19,876 bases of DNA. Source: JAVVPO01 sp036655715. Lineage in GTDB: Bacteria > Bacillota > Clostridia > Lachnospirales > Cellulosilyticaceae. The notes under the pieces were generated by a model. That model searched no databases. It was not told the origin of the DNA and worked only from the letters and a program-made list of their open reading frames with translations. Shown piece after piece: positions 1 to 7,962 of the stretch. A program made the position numbers and the translations under genes. The stretch spans positions 1 through 19,876 of the forward strand of contig JAVVPO010000044.1 in NCBI GenBank assembly GCA_036655715.1, written 5' to 3'. How positions within the stretch are numbered: position 1 is the stretch's first letter; each line of letters opens with the position of its first letter.

Positions 1-203
1 CCTGGGCCTCCTGAATTTCCATGCCCACTTTGACCGCCTGGGCCTCCATGATTACTCTTTCCTTGACTAGATGATCCTTTAGGTCCAGCAGATTGCCCGC
101 CAGAACCTCCTGCTTTTGCAGCCTGATTTTCATTCGGTATATAGTTAGGCGGAGGTGATGTTGGCGGGCTATTGGGTTGTCTTTGATTTCTATCAATTAG
201 CAT
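1..203 (-). CDS. Pro/Gly-rich collagen-like protein, N-terminal part (runs off left edge)
   Basis: Only the first 67 codons are in the window. The start is ATG at 203, preceded by AAGGAGG with a 6-nt spacer. The protein begins MLIDRNQRQPNSPPTSPPPN, a proline-rich head. It continues into a low-complexity stretch rich in Gly, Ser, Gln, Asn and His, with repeated GGPGGQSG / HGNSGGPG-like units. No signal peptide is visible. The reading frame stays open to the edge, and the strong RBS argues for a real gene. The Pro-rich head resembles, from memory, the N-termini of small clostridial proteins of unknown function that follow a PPNxIP-type leader with a compact hydrophobic domain. I cannot confirm this because the rest is outside the window. 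Composition suggests an extended flexible or surface-exposed segment; this is inference. Confidence 0.7.
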   Translation of the reverse strand, partial: MLIDRNQRQPNSPPTSPPPNYIPNENQAAKAGGSGGQSAGPKGSSSQGKSNHGGPGGQSGHGNSGGP

Positions 204-235
204 AGAGAGCCTCCTTAATTAGTGATTCTCTCTAT

Positions 236-241
236 ATTATA
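236..241 (-). promoter_or_regulatory. Probable -10 box of the Pro/Gly-rich gene
   Basis: A perfect TATAAT on the minus strand sits 32 bases upstream of the ATG at 203. The -35 region is weak. AGAGAG and CTCTCT repeats flank the ribosome binding site downstream and could fold it into a short hairpin loop. Confidence 0.35.
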
Positions 242-270
242 TGTTTCTTTCCATTAAAGGTTCTTTTTTA

Positions 271-1446
271 CTATTCCACTTCTTTAATAAACATATTCCC
301 AATACCACATACTACCATGAGGACTACCACTACACTAATAGCTGTCATTCCACCTTGAATACCTATATTTTCAGCAATCATTCCTGTAATACTTGGCGCT
401 ATGATAGAACCAATCCCACCAATAGTCAAGATAGTTCCTATAGCCATAGGATATTCTGTAACGATATTTCCGATATTTGCAATAGTCGTTGGATAAATCC
501 CTGCCATAAATAGTCCAAGGCCTATAATAGCCATTGTAATCCATACAATGTTTTGTGTACTAATTAATCCCACAAAGCAAATAGCCATTCCTATAGTCGT
601 CACGATTAACATATACTTACGATTAACACGTTGAGAAAGATAAGCACATATTATACGTCCTATCATAATGATGAGCCAAAGCAATGAAGCCATGACTTGT
701 GCATACTGCGCACTCATCACCCCAGTGTCCTTAAGGTATGTAATAAGCCATCCATTAATCGTTGTCTCTGCACATAGATAAAAGAATATAATCCCTACAG
801 AGATAAGGAATTTTTTATTTTTAATAAAGGCATAAGACTTCCCTGATACTTCTTTCTTTTTAAGAGGTTCCCCACTTAAATGAGATCTGAAGAATACTAC
901 TTGTAGCCCTATACAAAGAGCTGCTATAACCAGTGCACCTATTTTCCATCCTCTTATATCTTTTGTTGTTGCAGCTAGTGCTACGAAAGGTGCAACAAAA
1001 GCACCTATTGCAAAAATAGAGTGTAGCATGTTAAGAGATTTTTCCTTTTTCTCACTCACTTCCGCTACCACTACATTACTAATATTACTTACACTTCCTC
1101 GGCCTATCCCTATACTAAAGAAACATGCAATTAATATAATCGGATTGCCAAAAAGCGTCATAACTGTAAAGCCTATAAATGTGAAAAAACTCAAAATCAT
1201 AATAGATTTTTTTCTTCCTAAGTAGATAGGTAATACCCCTGCTATAAAACTTGCTATCAAGTTACCTACAGAATGCGCTGAAAGCAGCATCCCACTTACC
1301 CCATATGAAAGGCCATATTGCTCTTGCATCATTGGCAAGATAGACCCCATCATCGTTGCTAACATACCATTAATAAAGAATGCATAATAAAAACAATAGA
1401 CAAGTGCTTTATTATCTTTTTGTTTTGTTTGACTAGCTATATCCAC
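271..1446 (-). CDS. MFS transporter
   Basis: This is a major facilitator superfamily secondary transporter of the cytoplasmic membrane, about 391 aa with roughly 12 hydrophobic segments. The first segment carries YCFYYAFFINGMLATMMGS. The loop between helices 2 and 3 holds the MFS motif-A-like GVLPIYLGRKKS, and a second basic loop (SQRVNRKY) follows helix 8. I chose GTG at 1446 (GTG-GAT-ATA): AAGGAG lies 10 nt upstream. A longer frame from 1494 would place its first codons inside a long hairpin and has no ribosome binding site. The gene lies 80 nt downstream of the P-type ATPase and may be partly co-transcribed with it. The substrate cannot be told from sequence; sugar, metabolite or drug export are all possible. 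Confidence 0.85.
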   Translation of the reverse strand: MDIASQTKQKDNKALVYCFYYAFFINGMLATMMGSILPMMQEQYGLSYGVSGMLLSAHSVGNLIASFIAGVLPIYLGRKKSIMILSFFTFIGFTVMTLFGNPIILIACFFSIGIGRGSVSNISNVVVAEVSEKKEKSLNMLHSIFAIGAFVAPFVALAATTKDIRGWKIGALVIAALCIGLQVVFFRSHLSGEPLKKKEVSGKSYAFIKNKKFLISVGIIFFYLCAETTINGWLITYLKDTGVMSAQYAQVMASLLWLIIMIGRIICAYLSQRVNRKYMLIVTTIGMAICFVGLISTQNIVWITMAIIGLGLFMAGIYPTTIANIGNIVTEYPMAIGTILTIGGIGSIIAPSITGMIAENIGIQGGMTAISVVVVLMVVCGIGNMFIKEVE

Positions 1447-1477
1447 TTTTCCTATTCTCCTTTTCTCGTACCATAAT

Positions 1478-1521
1478 AATAAGCAGAATATCAAACTTCG
1501 TTATTTGACATCCTGCTTATT
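1478..1521 (-). terminator. 18-bp hairpin between the ATPase and MFS genes
   Basis: Arms at 1478-1495 and 1504-1521 pair over 18 bp with an 8-nt loop. In the minus-strand RNA two of the pairs are G-U wobbles; the plus-strand RNA would have mismatches there, so the minus-sense transcript is favoured. It begins 5 nt after the ATPase stop. No T-tract follows on the minus strand, so it may be a weak terminator, an attenuator or an mRNA-stabilising 3' end. Confidence 0.5.
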
Positions 1522-1526
1522 GTATC

Positions 1527-4181
1527 TTAATTTTTAGAATATGTTAAGCGTCTTATTTTATTTTTTTGCCCACTGCCTATTCTTAGAGCTGACTTGATTA
1601 CTTCATTTACAATAACTATAGAGCTACTTACTAATAAAATTTTAATCCACATTTCTAATGCCAACGGTGTTGTATTAAAGAATTTCCCCATAAATTGTGT
1701 GATCAGAATTTGTAAGATACCTGTTATAGCTAATATACTTACTACAAATTTATTTTTTGTAAGATTGGGGAATATACTTGCAATCCCAAACTCTCTACAA
1801 TTTAAAGCATTAAATAGCACAGTGAAAGCAAACAAACTAAAGAGAACTGTTTGCATCTCGGAAGCATGTCCTACTACACTTGTACTTGCTCCAAGGAAAT
1901 TGTATTTCATCTGCATGAATAAGAGTAAGGTAATATAAAAGCTATTAATCATAATAGTCATCACCATATATTGATTAATAATATTAGCTGTCCTTGGTGT
2001 GGGCTTACGCTTCATAACAGATGCTCTAATAGGTTCTAGCCCTAATGCCAAAGCAGGTGGTCCATCCATGATAATATTAATCCACAAGAGATGTATGGTG
2101 GTAAATGGCATATCATACTCTAGGACTTGACTAATGATAGCAATCAAAAAAGCCACTATATTTACACCTATTTGGAACTGTATGAACCGCTGGAAGTTAT
2201 TATAAATTCCCCGTCCCCACTTGATAGCTTCTACGATAGTATTAAAGCTATCATCTACGAGAATGATATCTGCTGCATTCTTACTGACCTCTGTTCCTGC
2301 AATACCCATAGCTATCCCTACATCTGCTTTTGTAAGTGCTGGAGCATCATTAATCCCATCCCCTGTTACTGCAACAACTTCTCCATTTTTTTGTAGTGCT
2401 TGTACAATTCTCATCTTAGTTGTTGGTTTTGAACGGGCTACAATAGCTATGCTAGGAATCTCTTTTTGTAGCTGCTCATCTGTTAATCCGTCAATATAGT
2501 TAGCTTCTACCACTTTACTCTGAGGTTTAATAATTCCTAACTCTTTGCCAATAGCTACTGCTGTATGAATATTATCTCCTGTAAGAATTTTCGTCTCTAT
2601 TCCTGCATTTCTTGCTTCTTCTATAGACTCCTTGACCCCTTCTCTTAGAGGGTCTTTAATAGCTACAAACCCGCCGAAGATAAGCTCTTTGTCCCATTCT
2701 TTTCTATATTGCACGTCATAGTCTAAACCAACCTTATTGTACGCAAAAGCAATCACCCTCATTGCTTCTGACTGCATAAGCTGGATTTCTCTTTCTATAT
2801 CCTTTATTCTCTGGCTAGTTAATAGCCTCTCTTCTCCATCCATTATCTCGTATTTACATTGATTAAAGATAACTTCTGGCGCACCTTTAGATAAGATTGT
2901 ATGATACTTGCCATCTCTAGTAATCGTAATCATATATTTATTTTGAGAAGTAAAAGGAACTTGCCTTGCTATATTGGCATGATCTCTTGCTCTTTGATAA
3001 TTGAACTGCTTAGCAAAAGATAATAAGGCACATTCTGTAGCACTTCCTATGTATTGTTCATACTCCCCCTTCCAATCTACGTGGGCTGTCGTATTTAGCA
3101 TAAAGTTATTAAGAAGCTCTGGATAGCTAGCTAGATTATCCTCCCTAATATATTTACCTGCTGTATAGACTTTGTCCACCTTCATGCGATTTTGGGTAAG
3201 CGTTCCTGTCTTGTCGCTACAAATTACACTAACTGACCCTATGGTTTCACAAGCTTCTTTCTTGCGTATCAGCACATTGATTTTCGCCATTTGTTTCATA
3301 GTAATAGCTAATGTGATATTAATAATAGTAGGAAGACCCTCTGGTACCGCTGCTATTATCAGGGCTACACAAACCACAAAGGCTGTCTTAATACTAGGAA
3401 ACAATACGCCTAACCCTTCAAGACTTAAAGGCACCTTACTCTCTTGTAATATTTCAAATAACATATAGATAAATAGCATACTAGCTACTGCTGTTGATAC
3501 TTTAGAGATCGTTCTTCCTAGTCCATCCATTTTGACTTGAAGTGGTGTATCTTCTTCAGGCGCTCCAAGTTCTTTGGCGATGGCCCCCATCTCTGAGTCA
3601 TCTCCAATAGCTGTAATTTGTACTCTTCCATTTCCATAGGCTACAAGAGTCCCTCCAAAAATTTTATCCCCTTCTTTTTTACTCACTTCTTTGGATTCAC
3701 CCGTTAGCATGTCCTCTCTTAATTTAAGCTCCATTGTATCAAGCACCCTGCCATCTGCTGGCACTAAGTCCCCACTCTCCAAGACTACCAAGTCCCCCGG
3801 TACAATCTCAGCCTTATGGACTAGCATCAGTTGCCCTTCTCTGATAGCTTTCACTTGTACATCTTCTGTCATCTTCGCTAAGGCTTCTGCCGCCTTTTTG
3901 GATCTATTCTCTGTCACAATCCCAATCGTTACCCCTATCAAGACTGCTATGCAAATACCTATTGCATCATGATACTCCTGTATCAACAAACTAATTCCCG
4001 CTGCAATAAGCAAGATTATGATAAGCTGCTCTGATAATGCTTCTTTTAATTCATGTAACATACTAGGTGGTTTCGCCCTAGTAAATTCATTCGGTCCATA
4101 CTTTAGCCTTCTCTTTTGAACCTCATTTAGACTTAATCCTTCGATTTCTTCAATTTCCATTTTGACTTTACGTGGTATCAT
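1527..4181 (-). CDS. Cation-transporting P-type ATPase, calcium type (P2)
   Basis: ATP-driven efflux pump of the plasma membrane, 884 aa. Order of motifs: an N-terminal cation-ATPase domain; TGES (actuator) near residue 160; VPEGLP in M4 near 280; phosphorylation site SDKTGTLTQN near 323; KGAP nucleotide-binding motif near 431; TGDN near 534; hinge TGDGINDAP near 606; then the C-terminal membrane bundle. Residues in M5 (FQIGVN) and M6 (NIIMDGPP) match the plasma-membrane Ca2+-ATPase pattern, implying one Ca2+ site of the VPEGLP/Asn/Asp type. Mn2+ is also possible. I prefer ATG at 4181, with AGGGGAG 8 nt upstream; an upstream GTG at 4256 has no RBS and overlaps the likely promoter. The left neighbour is an MFS gene after a hairpin. 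Confidence 0.93.
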   Translation of the reverse strand: MIPRKVKMEIEEIEGLSLNEVQKRRLKYGPNEFTRAKPPSMLHELKEALSEQLIIILLIAAGISLLIQEYHDAIGICIAVLIGVTIGIVTENRSKKAAEALAKMTEDVQVKAIREGQLMLVHKAEIVPGDLVVLESGDLVPADGRVLDTMELKLREDMLTGESKEVSKKEGDKIFGGTLVAYGNGRVQITAIGDDSEMGAIAKELGAPEEDTPLQVKMDGLGRTISKVSTAVASMLFIYMLFEILQESKVPLSLEGLGVLFPSIKTAFVVCVALIIAAVPEGLPTIINITLAITMKQMAKINVLIRKKEACETIGSVSVICSDKTGTLTQNRMKVDKVYTAGKYIREDNLASYPELLNNFMLNTTAHVDWKGEYEQYIGSATECALLSFAKQFNYQRARDHANIARQVPFTSQNKYMITITRDGKYHTILSKGAPEVIFNQCKYEIMDGEERLLTSQRIKDIEREIQLMQSEAMRVIAFAYNKVGLDYDVQYRKEWDKELIFGGFVAIKDPLREGVKESIEEARNAGIETKILTGDNIHTAVAIGKELGIIKPQSKVVEANYIDGLTDEQLQKEIPSIAIVARSKPTTKMRIVQALQKNGEVVAVTGDGINDAPALTKADVGIAMGIAGTEVSKNAADIILVDDSFNTIVEAIKWGRGIYNNFQRFIQFQIGVNIVAFLIAIISQVLEYDMPFTTIHLLWINIIMDGPPALALGLEPIRASVMKRKPTPRTANIINQYMVMTIMINSFYITLLLFMQMKYNFLGASTSVVGHASEMQTVLFSLFAFTVLFNALNCREFGIASIFPNLTKNKFVVSILAITGILQILITQFMGKFFNTTPLALEMWIKILLVSSSIVIVNEVIKSALRIGSGQKNKIRRLTYSKN

Positions 4182-4244
4182 ATCATTTTCTCCCCTATTG
4201 TATTTTCCGGATAGGCTTGTCTGGCCTTTGTTTATCCTTAATAC

Positions 4245-4276
4245 ACTATATGCCACCCAAGCAGTTAATATGTCAA
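4245..4276 (-). promoter_or_regulatory. Possible promoter of the P-type ATPase gene
   Basis: A consensus -35 TTGACA (minus strand, 4276-4271) is followed by CATATA at 4252-4247 (18-nt spacer) or TATAGT at 4250-4245 (20-nt spacer). It lies just after the hairpin that ends the ABC operon and before the ATG at 4181. The -10 assignment is uncertain. Confidence 0.4.
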
Positions 4277-4289
4277 ATTATCCTACTAC

Positions 4290-4342
4290 AACACACAAAG
4301 AGATGGTTTGACCACGCTAGTCATCCCATCTCTTTGTGTGTT
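4290..4342 (-). terminator. 17-bp hairpin terminator after the ABC uptake operon
   Basis: Perfect inverted repeat: arms 4290-4306 and 4326-4342, with an inner TGAC/GTCA stem (4309-4312 with 4320-4323). It starts 15 nt past the ABC ATPase stop codon. No clear T-tract follows on either strand, so termination efficiency is uncertain, but the position is right. Confidence 0.6.
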
Positions 4343-4357
4343 ACTTATTGTTATCCT

Positions 4358-5080
4358 CTATTTGAACTCTATCATATCTACAAAAGCTCTAACCGCTTCA
4401 TTCTCTGAATCAAACAATGTCTCTATCGGTCCATGGCTTAGGAGTTTTCCCTCATCTATAAAGAGGTAGTAATCCGCAAACCTACGTGCGAAATTCAGTT
4501 CATGGGTAACGATGATGATATCTGACTCTTCCTTAATCTTAAGGAGCGTCTGCATCACCTCATAGGCAAGCTTAGGGTCTAGTGCACTTGTTGGTTCATC
4601 TAGTAGCAACAAAGATGCTCCTGTTACAAGGGCTCTTACTATAGCCGCTCTTTGAGCCTGCCCTCCACTTATTTGGGATGGCTTTTTATCCCTATGTTCT
4701 AATAGGTTCACTTTTTCCAGCCATTTTTCCGCTCTATCTATAGCTTCTTTCTTATCCATCTGGTAAGTATAGATCAGGTGAAGTGTGATATTCTCCAATA
4801 CCGTTAGATGTGGAAATAGATTGTTGGACTGGAAGACATAGCCTACTTCTTTAAGATATTCTCTGTGGTAAGCATCTTCTAATACAGGAATTTCATTAAC
4901 TTCCAAAGTACTGGCCTCTGCTGATTCTATAGTTGCTAATATCTTAAGTAAGGTAGTCTTCCCCCCGCCGCTTGGTCCGATAATAGCAAGGGTTCTAATG
5001 CCCTCTAAATCTAAACTTTCTATATCTAGGATTAACTGATTATCATAATATTTTTTCAAGTTCTTTAGATTAATCTTCAT
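4358..5080 (-). CDS. Amino acid ABC transporter, ATP-binding subunit
   Basis: Nucleotide-binding subunit of a polar amino acid uptake ABC importer, 240 aa, the usual length for GlnQ/HisP-type proteins. Visible motifs: Walker A GPSGGGKT (about 35-42), Q-loop VFQSNNLFPH (Q84), signature SGGQAQR (138-144), Walker B LLLLDEPTSALDP (157-169) and H-loop VTHE (H193). All catalytic residues are present. The ATG at 5080 directly abuts the TAG stop of the permease gene with no gap, indicating translational coupling; AAAGGTGG precedes it inside the permease gene. It is the last gene of a binding protein-permease-ATPase operon and is followed by a long hairpin. The exact amino acid cannot be inferred. Confidence 0.93.
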   Translation of the reverse strand: MKINLKNLKKYYDNQLILDIESLDLEGIRTLAIIGPSGGGKTTLLKILATIESAEASTLEVNEIPVLEDAYHREYLKEVGYVFQSNNLFPHLTVLENITLHLIYTYQMDKKEAIDRAEKWLEKVNLLEHRDKKPSQISGGQAQRAAIVRALVTGASLLLLDEPTSALDPKLAYEVMQTLLKIKEESDIIIVTHELNFARRFADYYLFIDEGKLLSHGPIETLFDSENEAVRAFVDMIEFK

Positions 5081-5827
5081 CTATCCCACCACCTTTTTAT
5101 TCATCCATTTAGCCAAATACCCAAGGGGTACTGTGATCACCAAATACCCTACAGCTAGCATGACATATCCCGTTACAAACTCCAAAGACTTAGAGTTATA
5201 TGCATTGATATAATTCGTAAACTCTGGTACTGCTATAAGTGATAATAACGCCGTACTCTTCACTAGCAAACTAAAGTTACTTGTAAGGGCTGGGAGTGTA
5301 TTGGTGATAATTTGAGGCATAATGATTTTTCTCATTTGGACATTTTTAGGTAATCCTAGAATATGCATAATCTTAAACTGCTGCTCTTCAATAGATTCAT
5401 AAGCCCCTTGAAATGTCTTTGCAAAGTAAGCTGACATATACCCTGACAAAATAAGGATTCCTGCCAAAATTTCATTATCTATTCCTGTTGCCGAAATAAA
5501 GAAGAAATAAATAACAATAACGTGTACGATAAGTGGCACGCCTAAGGCAACTTGTGTGTACACTTCGTAGCAGTACTTCAAAAATAGCCTTTTACTAATA
5601 CTCATAAGAAATAGGATCATTCCCCATATCAAGCTTACTATTAAAGAAATAAAACTTATTCCTATGGTTAAACCATATCCTTTTAATAACAGATTTTTAT
5701 AGGCCACTAAACTATCTAGATTAATTCTAAAGTCCGGATTACGATAAATAACAAATAATACAAGCAAGTTACATATAGCAAAAACTAATAGTCCATTATA
5801 GATTTTTTCTAATCTTTTTTCACTCAT
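5081..5827 (-). CDS. Amino acid ABC transporter, permease subunit
   Basis: Membrane subunit of the same importer, 248 aa, of the HisM/GlnP family. About five to six hydrophobic segments are seen (around 11-28, 48-75, 90-115, 118-138, 185-205 and 216-238). The EAA-type coupling loop is QQFKIMHILGLPKNVQMRKI (about 148-167), with the conserved central Gly followed by a proline, as expected for contact with the ATPase. RBS AAAGGAGG is 6-7 nt before the ATG. A 12-nt gap separates it from the binding-protein gene upstream, and it abuts the ATPase gene downstream. Confidence 0.9.
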   Translation of the reverse strand: MSEKRLEKIYNGLLVFAICNLLVLFVIYRNPDFRINLDSLVAYKNLLLKGYGLTIGISFISLIVSLIWGMILFLMSISKRLFLKYCYEVYTQVALGVPLIVHVIVIYFFFISATGIDNEILAGILILSGYMSAYFAKTFQGAYESIEEQQFKIMHILGLPKNVQMRKIIMPQIITNTLPALTSNFSLLVKSTALLSLIAVPEFTNYINAYNSKSLEFVTGYVMLAVGYLVITVPLGYLAKWMNKKVVG

Positions 5828-5839
5828 ATTCTACCTCCT

Positions 5840-6664
5840 TTAAAAGAAATACTGTAAACCATAACTCTCATATTTCTCAACTTCTTCCTTTAAATACTTC
5901 TGTCTCATCTCATCAAAAAAGCCAGATGCTTTAATCTGAGCTAAAGCGCTATTGACTTCTTCCAATAACTTCTCATCATTTTTGCGCATGCCTATCCCCC
6001 AACCTTTTACGCCAGGTAGTGGTGTTAGCAATAGTTTAGTTTGTGTCAGATTGCTACTTGCTTCTATCAAACTAAGTGGGTCATAGATGAAAGCATGACT
6101 CGCTCCATTATTTACATCTAGCATAGCTGCTGATACTTCACTAAACTGCTTAATCGTAGCATTCGGCAAATTTGCTTCTGCCCAAGACTCTGCCAAATTC
6201 CCTTGTTTGACCGCTATAGTATAGTTTGCGCTATTAAGTTCTTCATAACCATTTATATCTACACTTTTATGAAGTGCAAGTCCTAAATCCGATCTAGCAT
6301 ACTCCTCGGAAAAATTAATACTTTTAAGCCTTTCATCTGTTACAGTCATAGAAGAAAGAATCAGATCTATATTATGACTTTGAAGTGCCGGTATCAGCCC
6401 CTGATAATCTACACTTTTAATAACTACATCTACGCCTAACACTTCTCCGATAGCCTGAGCTAAATCAACTGATACGCCCATTGGGTTACCCTTTTCATCC
6501 ATCGTTTCAAAAGGTGGAAACTTAAGTTCCATCCCTACAACTAATGTTCCTTTATCTAAAGCACTAGCTATTTCCTGTGTTCTAGTCAGCACATAAGTAT
6601 TTATACAAACTAGAAAAATAGCAACAGCAACTATCTTTAAATAATATTTTCTTTTACTTTGCAT
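5840..6664 (-). CDS. Amino acid ABC transporter, substrate-binding protein (family 3)
   Basis: Extracytoplasmic substrate-binding protein of 274 aa, with the bacterial extracellular solute-binding family 3 fold. Features: GTLVVGMELKFPPFETMDEKG near 39-59 and GVSVDLAQAIGEVLG near 63-77. SYMT-equivalent LILSSMTVTDERLKSINFSEEY and the late-domain SGFFDEMRQKYL are also present. The N-terminus has a hydrophobic segment (about 8-25) but no clear lipobox; the only Cys (FLVCIN) is in a poor context. It could be held by an uncleaved anchor or cleaved near ASA-L (about residue 35). AAGGAG lies 9 nt before the ATG. It is first in the operon and directly follows a broken HxlR gene whose last stop codon abuts its ATG. 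Substrate unknown; polar amino acids are typical. Confidence 0.9.
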   Translation of the reverse strand: MQSKRKYYLKIVAVAIFLVCINTYVLTRTQEIASALDKGTLVVGMELKFPPFETMDEKGNPMGVSVDLAQAIGEVLGVDVVIKSVDYQGLIPALQSHNIDLILSSMTVTDERLKSINFSEEYARSDLGLALHKSVDINGYEELNSANYTIAVKQGNLAESWAEANLPNATIKQFSEVSAAMLDVNNGASHAFIYDPLSLIEASSNLTQTKLLLTPLPGVKGWGIGMRKNDEKLLEEVNSALAQIKASGFFDEMRQKYLKEEVEKYESYGLQYFF

Positions 6665-6831
6665 CTAGTCTATCTCCTTTTCTATACAACTCGAATAACT
6701 TATCATAATACTAAAATATTTTTTACACCATCTTTTAGTGTCCAGATAATCAGTGGTACCCACTTCTTACCTAATATATTGGAGAGTGCCTCTACTGGAC
6801 AAGAGAATGTTTTTTTATTAGAAACAAACAT
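6665..6831 (-). pseudogene. Truncated, frameshifted HxlR-family regulator remnant
   Basis: A short frame starts with ATG at 6831, 7 nt after GGAGG, and reads to a TGA at 6703-6705 (42 aa). It contains FSCPVEALSNILGKKW then VPLIIWTLKDG. This matches the N-terminal helix of HxlR/YodB-type winged-helix regulators (CPV-x-x-x-L-x-x-I-G-x-KW), including the conserved Cys11. Adding one base in the A6 run near 6716-6721 gives a continuation GVKKYFSIMISYSSCIEKEID. This resembles the family's G-x-K-R-F-x-E-L-M-x-S...EK segment and stops right at the ATG of the binding-protein gene. The recognition helix and wing are missing in either frame, so it should not bind DNA as a normal HxlR protein. Family membership is clear; the frameshift reading is inference. 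It could alternatively act as a leader ORF for the ABC operon. Confidence 0.65.
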
Positions 6832-6866
6832 AGAGGTTCCTCCTTGGTTTAAATAGTCTTATGCGT

Positions 6867-6896
6867 ATTATATCACGTTCATTCCTATATAGTAAA
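6867..6896 (-). promoter_or_regulatory. Promoter for the HxlR remnant and ABC uptake operon
   Basis: A perfect -10 TATAAT (6872-6867) lies 18 nt downstream of TTTACT (6896-6891), which partly overlaps the end of the exchanger terminator. The predicted start is near 6860, giving a leader of roughly 195 nt before the binding-protein gene. Confidence 0.55.
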
Positions 6897-6953
6897 AAGG
6901 GGATACCTAAAATAATTGACTTAGTTCTCAACTATTTTAGATATCCCCTTTTT
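6894..6953 (-). terminator. 26-bp hairpin terminator of the exchanger gene
   Basis: Arms 6894-6919 and 6928-6953 with an 8-nt loop pair over 26 bp. Both imperfections are G-U wobbles in the minus-strand RNA. The arm ends CCCCTTTTT, giving a built-in T-tract. It begins 4 nt past the exchanger stop codon. Confidence 0.9.
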
Positions 6954-6957
6954 ATTT

Positions 6958-7911
6958 TTAGTTTCTCATGATAATGAACGTCATATAAGCAACGTAAGTT
7001 AGCACCAAAATAATTCCTTCTATCTTATTGATATTTTTCTTAGTGATAGCAAAGATATAAGTCACAATAGTTACTATTAGCATAATCGTCATGTCTGTAA
7101 AAACTTCTGTACTCACTGCAATAGGATGTATCGTTGCTGACATACCTAAGATAAAGAATACATTGAAGATACAAGACCCTATAACATTTCCAAGAGCTAT
7201 ATCACTTTCGCCTTTTCTTGCCGCCACAATAGAAGTTACAAGCTCGGGTAGTGATGTCCCTATAGCAATAATAGTAAGACCTACTAAACTTTGGCTCATT
7301 CCCCATGCAAGGGCAATAGTTGATGCTGAATCAACAACCATCTTACCACCAAGGATAATAGCCACTACCCCGCCAACAGATAGGAGTACACTCTTACCTA
7401 TTGGCATCGGCTTAATATCATCCTCTTCATTAACTTCCGTTCTAGTTGTTAATGCAAGTTCTATGAGGTAGTACATAAATATTCCAAACAAGACCAAAAG
7501 CATAATACCATCTGCTCTAGTTAAAATATTCGCCGTCGCTCCTTGGAATATAATATCTTGAGCTAATACTAAAAGTACGAATCCTGATAATAAAGTAAAT
7601 GGAAACTCTTTAACTATGATAGATTTCTTAACCTTAAGGGGACATATAAATGCTGCAATCCCTACTACTAATAGTAAGTTAAAGATATTTGACCCCACTA
7701 TGTTCCCTACTGCAATTTCATTTTGTCCTTGTAATGCCGATGTAACACTTACTGCCGCCTCAGGTGCGCTTGTACCAAATGCTACAATTGTAAGACCTAT
7801 AATAAGCGTAGGTATTCTAAATGTCTTGGCAATTGAAGAAGCCCCATCAACAAAATAATCTGCTCCTTTAATCAATAGAATAAATCCTACTAAAATCAAA
7901 ATATACTCCAT
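6958..7911 (-). CDS. CaCA-family cation exchanger, probable Mn2+/Ca2+ efflux
   Basis: Membrane antiporter of 317 aa, YrbG-like. It has two inverted halves, each with an alpha-repeat. Repeat one has GTSAPE (46-51) and GNIVGSNIFN (69-78). Repeat two has GTSLPE (218-223) and GNVIGSCIFN (241-250). The ion-binding Glu residues (E51, E223) are present, and both repeats end in Asn (N78, N250); the archaeal NCX structure, as I recall it, has Asp at the second position. About ten membrane helices are expected, with a charged central loop near 158-168 (TRTEVNEEDD). AAGGAGG lies 7 nt before the ATG. A yybP-ykoY riboswitch and switchable terminator precede the gene, so expression should rise with Mn2+. 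That makes Mn2+ (with or without Ca2+) efflux the best inference over a plain Na+/Ca2+ label. Confidence 0.92.
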   Translation of the reverse strand: MEYILILVGFILLIKGADYFVDGASSIAKTFRIPTLIIGLTIVAFGTSAPEAAVSVTSALQGQNEIAVGNIVGSNIFNLLLVVGIAAFICPLKVKKSIIVKEFPFTLLSGFVLLVLAQDIIFQGATANILTRADGIMLLVLFGIFMYYLIELALTTRTEVNEEDDIKPMPIGKSVLLSVGGVVAIILGGKMVVDSASTIALAWGMSQSLVGLTIIAIGTSLPELVTSIVAARKGESDIALGNVIGSCIFNVFFILGMSATIHPIAVSTEVFTDMTIMLIVTIVTYIFAITKKNINKIEGIILVLTYVAYMTFIIMRN

Positions 7912-7962
7912 GCTTATACCTCCTTAGGTTTAATTGTTACAAGTTTGCAGCTATTTTATGCA

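Noticed and set aside
241..513. Plus-strand 90-codon ORF
   Set aside because: Antisense to the MFS gene, His/Asn/Ser/Thr-rich shadow translation, no ribosome binding site.
6659..6856. Plus-strand 65-codon ORF in the ABC operon leader
   Set aside because: It is the complement of the HxlR remnant; the minus-strand frame has the RBS and a recognisable family motif.
7091..7471. Plus-strand 126-codon ORF
   Set aside because: Lies entirely inside the CaCA exchanger, whose minus-strand motifs are unmistakable; low-complexity hydrophobic shadow.
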